From positions 23,676,930-23,740,929 of the forward strand of contig CM022672.1 in the NCBI GenBank assembly GCA_012295275.1: 64,000 bases of DNA, given 5' to 3'. The translations under genes were made by a program, and so were the position numbers. The DNA is from Chrysomallon squamiferum. Lineage: Eukaryota > Mollusca > Gastropoda > Neomphalida > Peltospiridae. The notes under the pieces are model-generated. The model saw nothing but the letters and a program-made list of their open reading frames with translations, searched no databases and had not been told where the DNA came from. Positions 38,929 through 52,000 of this stretch are shown piece by piece (positions within the stretch are counted from its first letter, which is position 1; every line of letters starts with the position of its first letter).

Positions 38929-39493
38929 GGGAGTTACTAGAAATCGCGGGACGAGTGACGTACAATAAAACAAAATAGACTAACAAAACAGGTCGTATCA
39001 TGCAATTATGGAGGAGAAAAAAAGAAAAGAAAAAAAAAGTAATAATAATAAGAAGAAGAAGAAGAAGAAAAAGAAGAAGAAGAAGAAAGAAAGAAAGAAA
39101 GAAAGAAAATTAAATAAATAAATGCAAATAAAGAAAGAAAGAAAGAAATAATCAACATAATTAAGAATAACATATGTAAACATTGTTCTGATATTTCGAT
39201 TTCAAAGCTTCTCGATGCTTTAGAAATTCGAATTAGTAAAAATGAATACATTATTATAAAAATTACCTTAATTAATTTATTGATTTATGGTGGGTTAGGA
39301 AAAATAACCTTAGCTTTTAGGTTAATAAAATGAGCACATTTGAATATCTTTTAAATATTGGTTTTTCAGAGAGTGGTAACCCCTAACTATGACGATAATC
39401 TACAGGACTCCGATGGAAATAAGTATTTTTACTCTTGTGCTAATCTACTAATTTAAACATTTATGAACTTTAATTTATATTAATATATGAAAC

Positions 39494-39497
<4 letters not shown>

Positions 39498-39560
<63 letters not shown>
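39498..39560. repeat. (GA)n microsatellite
   Basis: A GA tract opening the third upstream module of gene B. Confidence 0.95.
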
Positions 39561-39562
<2 letters not shown>

Positions 39563-39961
39563 ATAAAATGCATATAATAACAAATCTTTTCCTTATAGCA
39601 TAATTAAACCAGTAAATTGATATACAATAAAGACTACAGAGACATGGATGCTTGTACATTTTATCTACAGTATAATAATATGCGCAGTTGAAATTATATT
39701 ATTATAAATTATATATTTTTAAATTAAAATATAATAAAAGAAAATTTAAAACAACTACCTTAAAAAAAGATAATAATAATAAATAATAAAAAAAAAGAGA
39801 TAACAGATACAATATGTTAAGCAAGAAAGTACGAACATTAAGGTAATCGAAAAGTAAAAGTCAAATTAGTTATAAACTTGTATATTTTGAAATTAAAATA
39901 TATTAAAACCAATTTTTAAACAGTTACCAGGAAATAAATTCCAAATGCAAAATTTTGTAAG

Positions 39962-39979
39962 GAAATCGAAACAGAAACT
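39962..39979 (+). promoter_or_regulatory. ISRE/IRF-type motif R4
   Basis: GAAATCGAAACAGAAACT is a perfect GAAANNGAAANNGAAACT. The ATF-like site at the equivalent distance is degenerate (TGACGCAG). Confidence 0.55.
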
Positions 39980-40359
39980 AGGAGTTACTAGAAATCGGAT
40001 GAATAGTGACGCAGAATATAAACTACCGTCTTAACCAATTAAGAAAGAAAAAATTAAATAAAAAAAGTAGATAATTAAAATCGTAAAAATAAAATAACAT
40101 AAATAATGAAAATGTTTTGAAGTCAGAATTATTTCGGAGTAATAAATATGAGTATGGAAAATAATAAAATTTTCTTTTCAAATTCAATGCTTCTAGGTAA
40201 ATAACATAATCTTGAGCAATTTCACTTTAGTTATGTATTTGCCATGCTGAATAATTAATTTTAATACACAGATAATGTGATCGTGTTAAAGTGATTAACT
40301 CAAGTCTTTCAAAATGTAAGAAGGATTGACTAACGTGAACACACACACATATACACACG

Positions 40360-40365
<6 letters not shown>

Positions 40366-40434
<69 letters not shown>
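40366..40434. repeat. (GA)n microsatellite
   Basis: A GA tract preceded by a short (CA)n, past the last ISRE-bearing module. Confidence 0.95.
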
Positions 40435-40440
<6 letters not shown>

Positions 40441-42398
40441 ACTGGAAACCCATCATATGAATAAAAATACATAATACATATAAAATTGAGCAGATTTTTG
40501 TTCTCCCTGGAAGTCAGAGCCGTTTAGGCCCAAAGATTGATCAGATCTTCCAAGTAAAATTATTAATTATAATTATTTTAACAAATTTCAGAAATATCAA
40601 AAATGATCGTCAAAGCTTCTTTAAAAGTGGAAAATATGTTATATTGGTTATTTATAGTTAACAATCGGTTAGCTGAGCTCATGAAATTCCATAGATAAAT
40701 AGATAGATAGATCGATAGATAGACAGATAGATTGTACATTAGATACATAGATAGATTGTACATTGTAGCTTGAGTATGCTCTGCCGGAGAACTGCTGAGA
40801 TGGACATTTGGCTCGTTCTTCGCCTGAAATTGGTTTACGTCTCCATTTCATTTTTGGCTAATCTTTGTCAGTCTTATAGTTTGCATTCCTTTAGATCAGT
40901 CATTTACGAGTTCACAAAGAGTACACACACTACAAGGAGAAACCCCTATTATAAAACACCGACTTTGAAATCTTCGGACATGCTTCTTAGCCTGAGTATC
41001 GTCTGGCTGACATCAGCTCAAACGGACATTTGGATGAATATCGCTGGCTCTCTGCCAGATACAGGTCTTTTATGTGAGGGTGATACTCAGGCTACATACA
41101 GTGAAGAAGAAACTTGTTTAATTAAGAATTTCTGAAACCATAATCAGTCTTTGTTAAACAATAAAAATAAAACAATATGCTATGGCACTGGGTATATGAA
41201 AGCACAGAGACATTAAGCTATCTCTGATCTTTCAATATCATTCATGTAACTGGTAGAATAAATCGAAAATGGATGTAATGCGACCTTGTAAACAGATACA
41301 AAAATTATTACTACTATCACATTCTATCAGAATATCAGTAGATGAGTCTATGGATTATCTCTTTGCCTTTCTCAGCCAAATCGGGAGGGGGGGGGAATAT
41401 ATATATATATATAAATATTTTTTTTTTTAGACATAAACCTTGAATTAGTATAAAATATTATGAAATTTGTAAATAAGATTAGTATTATTCACATACACTC
41501 CAGTTTTCAAATATAGATAATTTTATTTTTGTCAGTATGAATATTTATGTTTTAAAATTAATATATTTCTTTGTCCTGCTTCATCCAGTGATACACTACT
41601 AGATCAGCAAAATTAATTTGTTTTAAAACCACAGTCATTTTCTTTTGGCATTTTTATTGTACAGTACATGTACATAATTATAGCAAATTAATGGCAATCT
41701 TCATAAGTGGGAAAAATTATCCACATACACTCAAATTAACACCAAATGAAATTTAAGCTTACATAAATAATTACAAAATTACATCAAATAATAAATAAGA
41801 TTTTTTATTAATTTATCTCAGAAAATTACACATACATATGTAAAAGTATAATGATATTTCTTCTTTTCAGTTTAATATAATATAAACAATCATTCATGTA
41901 TATTATTACAATGATTACAATGACAGCTTTTAAAATTATACCATACATCTCACTCTTTTATGACCAGACATTCAGCGAACAGAAAAGAAGTTTATAAAAA
42001 TATGTAAATAAAATAAGTAACTATTCTAATAATGTTTTTTAGGTTTCAGTCTGTCTCTGTATACAAGGCCTAATAAAACTGTTCTGTCTTGTACCAAGAT
42101 GTAAGTGTATGAGAAGGCACTTACGAACTTACATATTCTTAACTGAAATAAAATTTAAAAATTGTTTAAACAATTACTGATTTGTCAGTATACGTTCTTA
42201 ATGTTTTCACCTTAAAACAAACTGTTCTTAATGCAGAACAAAGAAACAATAAGAAAAAGTAAGAAAAAAATAAAGTAAAATAATAAATAAATAAATACAC
42301 AGAATCACTCAGCTTGCAGATTATTTAAATTTTGTTATCTATTAATATTTTATTGCATACTAATAAATAAAAAATGTTATTCAGTCACAGCCATTGTT

Positions 42399-44432
42399 TC
42401 AACCACCTCTCATTTCTCTGGTAGCTTTATGGAGAACATTTATCAAAATCTCTCGCTGGGCTTGAAAACCTACAAATCTTGTTAAAGCTTCAATTCCTGT
42501 GGATCCTATAACCGCTTGAACTTTTTCAACAATTCTTTGTTTTTCCTCATCTGACAATCCCTTTAAAGTTTCAATTAGGGACTGATATTCATCTCCAACA
42601 GCATATCCAATCACTGCACCTGAAATAACAATTACAAAATCATTATTACATAGTAAAATGTAATAATTCTTCTGACATTTTTCTTCCTGTGTGATATTAT
42701 TAACTGTTTTAAAGGTTATTCACAATTCTCTTTCAAATTCAGAAAATAAATACTGATAGTGATAATGAGAATAATATACATTTCTTAAACAGTACATGCC
42801 TCAGTAAATGAAGTTTAAAACTATTGTCTTTAATATTTAAAGTTATGATAAAACTTGATCCTAATCTAAAGATAATTTTTTTTATTTAACTTGCTGTTGT
42901 GTCTATCCTGGCAAAGTTTATAACAAGATTAAATTAAGACAGTATGCAACATTTTCAAAAACATTTAAATATTAAGTGAATTAAGATTATTACTTGACTT
43001 CTAAAATTATATAAAATATGCTTTGTTATCTTATCATTTTTGCATTTATGCTTCATTCTCAGTACCTTTACAATTACATTAATAATTTGTAATTTCAAGA
43101 AACAATAATTATTGCATTAGCTTACACTTTGACAAGCAGTCTATTTTCAGACATGTTTTTCATCTTTCATATTAGTAAAAACATACTTCAAGATTCATTA
43201 ACCAAATGATTAAAAATAACAACTATAAAACAAATTTAAAACGTGATGAACTTAGCAATCATCCCTGGTTTTGTAAGCTTCAGATTTTTGACTGTCAGAA
43301 TAAGGTTAAACAACCAATGAAATCCCAAAGTTTTAATTACAATAATTACAAATTTATTGAAATAACATTTACAACACAAGTTAATATGCATTATAAGTCA
43401 TTTTCCCTATCCTATTTGATTATTGATAAAAAAAAACAGACAATGTTTAAACACGAATGACAATTACTGGGAGCTGCAGTCCATGTTTAGTTTTAAAAGC
43501 TATTCATGGAAAACATTACTGGAGATTTTCAAATATGAACACCTGTTATTCCTCCAATTAAAGCACCTGGTGGTCCACCAATACAGCCTCCAACCAGAGT
43601 ACCACCTGCACCCCAGGCAACTTGCTTCATGATTCCTACATTAAATAAATAAATATATAAAAACAAACAAAACAACAACAACAACAACTAATTAACCCTC
43701 AACAAAAAAATAAATGAACAAACCAGAATAAATAAATAAATAAATTAAATATTAAATATTTTGTGCTAGTAGCAATAATGGCAGTGTATTTTACATTCTT
43801 TTTCTTTCTTTTTTCTTTGGCTATAGGTAAATGTATATAAAAGATACAGTTAGCTGAAAAAGAGTAACATTAAGTACATATATCATTTTAACAGTACATT
43901 GCATTTATCATTCATTAGCCTGTTATCTGATAAATCTGATCCATTCATTCCTTTTATTAACCTTGCAGTGTGTTGCTATTATTCAGTTAGAATAAATGAA
44001 AAAATATTTTATTTAACAATGCACTCAAGAAAATTCAGCTGTGATAGGTTATGGTGCATCAGACAATGAAAAAGGAAATCTGCTGCTGCCACCTTGTGAT
44101 GAGCAAAGTAGTAAGGACTCTTTTACATGAACTATTCTACAAACAGGTGAGTTCATTCCTTATCTCTGTAGCTGTACTTGTGGAGTATTGGTGGAAAAAG
44201 CTATAACTTGATGGTCCACAAACAGACTGATTCAGTGACTCCCACATTGTGAGCTGACTCTGCAATTGCACTACATTGCACTTCTAATTAGAAACAAAGG
44301 GACTATTACATTTTTGAGCTAATAAATGTTACCTGCAGCTGTTCGCTTCAGTTCCTTATTAGTTTCCAAGATCTCTATGAGATGGTCAAAATATGGAATA
44401 AATGCTGCACCAAGAACACCTGCAGCAGCCAT
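42399..44432 (-). CDS. C19orf12: C19orf12 homologue (glycine-zipper membrane protein)
   Basis: Three exons, 44333-44432, 43543-43635 and 42399-42619, splice with correct phases to 137 codons plus TGA (human C19orf12 is about 141-152 aa). The middle carries the family's glycine-zipper membrane hairpin: GAGGTLVGG, GGPPGALIGGITG and AVIGYAVG. It is followed by the conserved soluble helices SLIETLKGLSDEEKQRIVEK and REILINVLHKATREMRGG. In humans the protein sits at mitochondria, ER and contact sites, acts in lipid and iron homeostasis, and its loss causes NBIA4; the molecular function is unclear. A CTTTCTTTCTAG acceptor lies directly before the ATG, so a 5' UTR exon probably lies further up. The gene is head-to-head with IDE. 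Confidence 0.92.
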
Positions 44433-44813
44433 ACTAGAAAGAAAGAAAGAAAGAAAAAATAATAATAATAAATAAATACATTAAACAAATAAATAACATT
44501 TAAGAAGTTAGTTGATGCAGTTTGCAATGTTATTAAAGAATGGCTGTGTGTATTTCAGTATTAAGTACGCTTAGTTATTTTGAAACTTTTTTTTTAGCAT
44601 TAATTTTTCAGAATATTTTATAACAGCACCAGATATATGTTCCACAGGTATAGTGAATATAAGTTTGATTTCTGAAAAAATGCTTATCTTTCGATTTCTC
44701 TTATATAAATAATTATTTAATTGTATTACTTTCTTAACATAAATGTACTTTTTGAGGTGACTGAAATAGATAAAAGCAAATTTTTTTTTAACAGGTATAT
44801 AACTTAAATTTGC

Positions 44814-44845
<32 letters not shown>

Positions 44846-46068
44846 GGATAAGGATAAGGATAATAATAAGGAAATATCAAATAAATCAAACATAAAATGA
44901 ATTTAACCAGTCTTACGAAAGACATAAAGTTGTGAATCTTTTTTTTTTTTTTACGAACAAATATATGATACATTCCCTTTCGTTAAAAAACATTTATAAA
45001 GAATAGCTTCATTATTCATACTCACAGTTAATACGATATGATTATACTATTCGGAGTATTCCTGTAGACAGTAGAGTGTGGTAGTACTCTTAATAAGTAA
45101 TATTATTCGCATTTTCATTTAATTATTTAGGGGGAAAACTTTCCTTTTTATTTTATTTTATTCATACAAACTGTTATTTTGATTTTATAGACAAAGTCAT
45201 TAAAATTATTCTGTATTTACCTTTTGTATACATATATACAAAATATATATAGTTGAAACAGTCATGAATAGTCTCGGTCACCAGAGACTGAAAGCTTTAA
45301 AATAAAGACGGAAAGACGGATAATAAAAATAAAATCTTCTTCCTGTTACGTGATTCAAGCTTTCGTGAACAGATGGATCATGTTACGAGTTGAATATCTT
45401 GAGAAAGATCAAACCGACCATTAGCAATAACAGTTCATAAAGGTTTCCAGTACATATGTTTCTTAAAAAAATAATTGGTAAATCTATTTGTTTTACCACA
45501 ATTTTTTCCAAAACATTTCTTCACAATTCAAACAACAGGTTAGTCGTTTAGTAAATTAGTAGTTGGTCTGACGACAGAAAAAACATTTTTATTTGTCATT
45601 GACATAGCTGCGTCAGTTCTGCTGTGACTAAAACAACAACTACTACTACTATTACTGCAACTACTACTAACTATAATAATAATCTTCATGATAATAATCA
45701 GCTTATGCTAAAAATGAAAGAGCTGCAGATTTCATTGATTTGTTCATTCATCATTGTTGTTGTGAACTTTTAATAAATGTAATCAGCAATTAGTAGTTTT
45801 AACAGTATTTATTAGCACACATACATAAAAAAAGACAAAACCCCCCAAAAAACTCCCCGAATATACATATATATATATATACTTTGGGGGTGTTCATGGC
45901 CTTTTTTTTTTTTTTTTTTCTTTTTTTAATAATTAACAAATTTTTAATGCCATTTGATGTAAAAGCATTATAAAAAAAAAAATTACAGCACTGTATGTCC
46001 ACAGGATGAATTTCTTTTCTTTGAGAAAATTAATTTTATTTTAAAAGCTGCTTTTTGTCTACTTTCAG
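44433..46068. promoter_or_regulatory. Head-to-head intergenic region between C19orf12 and IDE
   Basis: About 1.6 kb between the first identified exons of two divergently transcribed genes. It should contain both promoters, the non-coding first exon of C19orf12 and the missing 5' exon of IDE. I see (AAT)n with AAGGAT repeats (44813-44870) and poly-T/A runs, but no convincing extra coding exon. Confidence 0.5.
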
Positions 46069-49000
46069 GTATCTTTCAGTCATGACAAAAGAATATATAA
46101 AAGTTGTTTTAGAAAATGAGGAAATCATTCGATCAGCTCAAGATAAGAGACTGTATCGAGGTCTGGAACTGACCAATGGAATGAAAATAATGCTGATCAG
46201 TGATCCAGAAACGGATAAATCAGCAGCAGCCATGGATATACATATTGGTACTAATAACAAATAATATTTTCTGTTATTAATTTCTTAAACTTAATAAACA
46301 CTATTACATTTCTACTAGTGATTTATTTGTATATATTTCAATGTTAATACCATACCAAGCATAATAATAAACTTAAAAATCAGGATAAAATTTATAACAT
46401 TCCAATGCTCTATTTTATTTATGGCTAAAGTTCTTTTTTTCCTTGGAGAGTGAGAATGTTTATACCAAAGAAAACAATATAATAAGACATTTGTAAATTA
46501 GTTTATAAAAAAAATGGTATATTTAAATACTGCAAAATTTGTACAATTTTTTATCAACATTTTTGCAGTCCTGCTAAATTGTGTCCAGTTGCAACCATTC
46601 ATGTCCAGTAGTGTCAGCTGCATCCAATTTTATTTTTAGCACAATAAAACTCACTCACTGGCACCTCTGGACTTCAAGTTAGCATGACCATTATTTTCCT
46701 TATTTTTTTTGTTATTAGGGTTTATGAAAGATCCCAGAGAACTACCAGGGTTGGCTCATTTTTGTGAACATATGTTGTTTATGGGAACAGAAAAGGTAAA
46801 ATTTAATTTATCTCACATATTTCTTCAGATAATTTCAAGCAATTTGTAATTAACTACTTATTAAGTAAATCAAAAATCTTTGTCAAGGAAACAAAACATC
46901 TATATATGAAATAACTGTAATTCTCTATGCACTGCTATTTTTGTGAATTTATTATGTTATTGTTTTCTGATATAATATTTCTGTATCTGACACATTCAAT
47001 TTTTTTTCAGTATCCTGAAGAAAATGAATATTCAAAGGTAATTACATTTATCTCTTGCACTCCTGTTTCTGAAAATATTATACAACCAATGTAACAGTTT
47101 TTGAAAAATCACAAATTTATACTTTTTCGTGAAATGCTGATCTACAGTTTTATTACATTTTCAAATGATAAATTTTGCAGCGTTTGTAATAACATTAGTG
47201 AAATCAGTAATATTAATAAATATGTAATAACTAATGTATTCAGTTATAGACTATAACTGGTTCCACTTAGTTGTGTTGTAATTGTTATTTTAACAAATAC
47301 AAAATCATAGTTAAAAACAGTTTTGATACAAATATTTAAAATAAATTTTCTTAATTGTTTTGTAGTTTTTGAGTGAACATGGTGGTTCATCAAATGCATT
47401 CACCTCATCAGAACACACCAATTATTTTTTTGATGTAAGTCCTGAATATTTATCAGGAGCTCTGGACAGGTAACAATTCATGTCTCTTTTTAGTTTACTT
47501 CTAGCAGTTATGCTTTGTGTGTGTGTGTGTGTCTGTCTTTATATTGCAAAGTTATGGTATTCTCAATAAGTATGAAGAATTCAAAAACCATAATTATTAC
47601 AACTGACTACATAATAATTTATATTATTTTCAGAAGACAAAGTATTGTTGTTGTAGCTTAATTCATATTTAACACATTATTCTTAGAGTTCTGATGTATT
47701 ATTTATGTACTTAAAATCATATACTTTCTTTATTACATTTATAAATATTTTTTAATGGGATCATATTGAGAGTTTATTCAGTGTTATGTCCTTGTATTTT
47801 CAGATTTGCTCAGTTCTTCATATGTCCCTTGTTTACAGCATCTGCAACAGAAAGAGAAGTGAATGCTGTTAATTCAGAAAATGACAAAAATTTACACAGT
47901 GATCAATGGAGATTGATGCAATTAGAAAAAAGTTTGGCAAATCCAGAACATGACTACAACAAGTTTGGTGCTGGTAGGTTTGGAATTTCTTTAAAAATAC
48001 ATACTATAAAATAGCATATTTTTTGACAGAAATAAAGTGAATCAGTTATTAATTATGGAGTTTTAAGGTAATTGCAAAATGTATATCAGAGTTTGATATA
48101 AAGGACTGCATTTATAAAAAAGTTAACAGCCTTTTTTTTGAAAACTATTCATATAAACCTTTGTCTTGATTATTTTACTCACTCAGACTTGCACATTTGC
48201 TTTCTTTATACAGAAAGATAACATGTTATTAGTATATCAAATAAATGAATAAAATGTATTTTTCAGGTAACAAAGAAACTTTAGAAACAATTCCTAAGGA
48301 AAAAGGTATCAACACGAGAGATGAATTGCTGAAATTCCATTCTCAGTATTATTCTTCAAATATTATGGGTTTGGCAGTTCTAGGCAAAGGTTAGATGTTC
48401 CTCAAAATAACTTAACTATATAACTGTTTATCAACATTATGTAGTATTTTGTACAGTATTGCTTATGGGTATTGCTGTATATTTATATGTTTTTATTTAT
48501 TATTACATCTGATAGCTATAAACATAGTTGTAGAGAATAGAAGAGTTCAGAATCATCGGCAGTTTCTTCAACAAGTTACAAAAGAAACTTGTCAAATAAT
48601 TTGAAACTATCTTTCTAAATGAATTCTTCTTTTGTTTAATTTTGTTATGAATTTTATTTCATTTCCATAATTAAATGTTGTCTTCTATTAACAGAAGTAC
48701 TTCCATCTTACTTTAATTTTCACATTTTTTTTGTTTTTTGTTTAACAGAGTCACTAGATGAATTAACAGATATAGTTGTACCTCTTTTTGCAAAAACCAA
48801 GAACAAGAATGTTGAAATACCTTGCTGGGATGTCAATCCTTTTGTACCAGATCGGATGCAGGTACTAACTAGGAATACTTATAGTTTATATCTTGAAATA
48901 TGACATGTTAACAAACATATGCATATATGTTAATACATAAACCATAGTTAATGAAGATATATTCTCTTCAGAATTAAAGTATCTGTATAAAACATTTTGT

Positions 49001-52000
49001 TTTGCTTTTTTATTTAATTCTTAAAAGTTAAACAGTGAAGAATAGGATCTGTTGTGTATAGAGACTATGATGTTTATAGCTACATGCCAAAAACGCTCAT
49101 ATTTAGATCTAGATAGAACATGAAAATAACTGGCATTTTAGTAAATAGCATTTTTGAATTTGACAAGTTTGGAAACATACTTTTAGAATATCATGAATTG
49201 GAATAGCAGTTTTTTTCTGAACTAATTTAAATAATTTGTTATTTTCTTTTGTGAAAACATTTAATGCACAAAATATTTTAGATTTTAATTTGTATATTTC
49301 TTTCATTTTTCCCTTTTTAGACTAAAGTTATGGTTACACCTATCAAGGATATTCGCAACATGAATGTAATGTGGCCAATACCAGATCTGGATCCATACTA
49401 CTCATCAAATGTAAGTCTGCCTGATTGAAATTATAATATCTATTTAACATTTATAGAATTGTAATAGTAGAAATAAAATTGTAGATTTAAGATGCTCTTG
49501 ACAAAATACAGATTATCCACTTTTTCTCTTGCTTATGTTAGAAATCCGTGGAGTGATTACAGTTCTGTTATTGTTTGTATTTATTTGGTAAGATCATTTG
49601 AACAAACTTTTATATATTTTGGGAAATCAGTACTAATTAATTTAATATAAAAAAATACATTGGTCTAGATTAACTGATCTATTAACACAAATTTGTATGG
49701 GTTTCATGTTGTTTAGGTTTTTTTTGTTGTTTTTTTACATTTCTGTTTATTAGTTGATGCAATAGTTTATTGTTTTTCTTTTCAGCCTGCTCATTATCTG
49801 GGACATCTAATTGGACATGAAGGTCCTGGCAGTCTGTTGTCAGAGCTCAAGAATAAAGGTATAGTACTCTGTTACTTGTTCATTAAAAGCTGTATTATAT
49901 TTTTCATTTCTATAAAAAAAGATGCATAATTTTAATTAACATTTGTTGTCCAAAAAGTCATTACCTGTCTCCTGTTCAGAAGATGCTACCAAGTTGTTAT
50001 TAATTTATTCAAATACTTCACCTGTATTTGGATTGTAAAATGTAACTTTGGTTTTTGGTTTCAAACATTTGTTTATTGCTAACCATTTTACAGAAAATAC
50101 ATTGTAAAGTTCTAATATTTTGTTTTACTCAGGATGGGTTAATGCACTGGTTGGTGGATATCAGCATGGAGCAAAAGGATTTGGATTTTTTATATTCAAT
50201 GTAGATCTTACAGAAGAAGGCCAAGGTAAAAGATGAATCATTTGTGAAATAATTATTGACCTTTGCTTGTTGTTTTTGCTTAAAATGTATCAGCTACTAA
50301 CTTTAATTAAGTTCAGTTATGCCTAAGGCTTTAATTAAACAAACTGTGTGCATGTTTTGATGGTTTGGTTTAGTAAATTAAATTTAAAATAATAAATTTT
50401 CATTAAACATATTTTAGATTTTAGAAACAAATTATTTATTTCTGGTGACAGTGAGAAAGTGAAAAAGAGATATTCATAGGAAATATGTTATGTTAGAAAA
50501 TGGACTGTTTTTACAGCATGCAATTGACTGGTCTTCTGATACAGTGGTGGCAAAGTCAGTGGAATAAATGTAATGTTTAGGCTTATTTTCCCAATTCCTG
50601 CTATCATACAAGTTGTTTATATATATATATAAAACATATTTTTGTTTCTGTATCAGAACATATTGAGGACATCATAACTCTGGCTTATCAGTACATCCAC
50701 ATGTTGAGAAGGGAAGGAGTGAAAGAATGGATATTTAAAGAGTGTCAGGTTTGTTATACTAATAATTTTCATTAAAATTGTTTCATTTTTGTGAATGGAG
50801 AGTTTTGACTGAGGTATTAAAAACTGAATGATCAAGTCTCACCAGTGTTTCTGCTAACATATTTACTCTCCAGACAGTGCATGAGACTGGTTTATCAAAT
50901 GGTGTGGTATAGTGCCTTTGTAATGGCAGTGTTTTCATACAAAGGACAAAAAAGACTGAAAATGTCTCAAGATGTTTTTAAACATTTATACTTGTTATTG
51001 TTTTTAATGAGGACTGATATCAGAATGCATGTTAATAACATGTATTAATATAAATACATACGTTTTTTTTAAATATATTTTATTTATTTAATAGGAAATT
51101 GATGCAATACGATTCAGATTTAAGGACAAAGAGAAGCCTAGAGGATACTCAAGTCATATTTCATGTTTACTACATGTGAGTGAATTTATAATTTTACTTT
51201 ATTCCTGATCACCTGTAGCAAATGCTTTTATATCTAGCTTGTACTATTTATTACTGATATTATGCTTTTCATTTTCATTATTGTTATTAATATCATCATC
51301 ATCATCATTTTGTTGTTACTGTTGTTGTTATTATTGTTATTATTATACTTATTAATATTGTTGTTGTTGTTATTATTATTATTACTGTTACTTTACTGTT
51401 AGTGTTACTGTTATTGTTACTGTTATTATTATTATTATCTGAATAAAATGTCAATCAGTTTAATATAAAAAATTTACATCTGAGACTACTTGTAATAGTT
51501 CTGTACACAGTCTAAATGTGTTTTACAAATGAAGAATTTATGAAGCCATTACGTAATTATCAGAATTGAATGATTATTTATTTGTAAGAATGTTTTGTTA
51601 CTACTATTTTGTTTGAATCAGAAATATCCTTTGAAAGAAGTTTTGAGTGGGGAGCAGCTGCTGACTGAGTATCGACCTGATTTAATACAGACAGTTCTTG
51701 ACAAACTTGAACCTGAAAACATGAGGTTTGCATATAACACATACTTTTCCTAAGTGTACAAGAAAGGAAAAAAATAAAAAATTCAATCTCATTCTATGAG
51801 AAGCACATATATAGCTGTATCAAAATAACAAAAAAAAAAAAAAATAATAAAATGGTACAGAAGGCTTGCGGGATTTCTGATATCATAAATTGTTTATATT
51901 TCTTGACAACATGTGAGCTTTGCATTTGTTACATAGATTTCCTGAGTATAAAAGAAAGGTAAAAAAAATACAATTTTGTGACAAGGACATATACAAGCTA

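Larger units (their letters stand above)
37439..42240. promoter_or_regulatory. Upstream region of gene B with tandem ISRE-bearing modules
   Basis: No gene is visible. The region is paralogous to 4793-8955 but longer, with about four modules (roughly 37500-38345, 38450-39260, 39460-39890 and 39890-40200) built like those upstream of gene A. Each of the first three contains a (GA)n tract (37628-37709, 38529-38607, 39498-39560); another lies at 40366-40434. Most modules have an ISRE-type motif. The duplication ends about 160 bases from the stop codon of the C19orf12 homologue. The reading frame at 40770-41135 is not conserved in the paralogous copy (7660-7810), so I do not call it a gene. Confidence 0.55.

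Noticed and set aside
40770-41135. 121-codon open frame on the plus strand upstream of gene B.
   Set aside because: The paralogous segment (7660-7810) does not keep the frame, the amino acid sequence resembles no family, and the DNA shows short internal repeats (GGACATTTGG words) that explain the opening.
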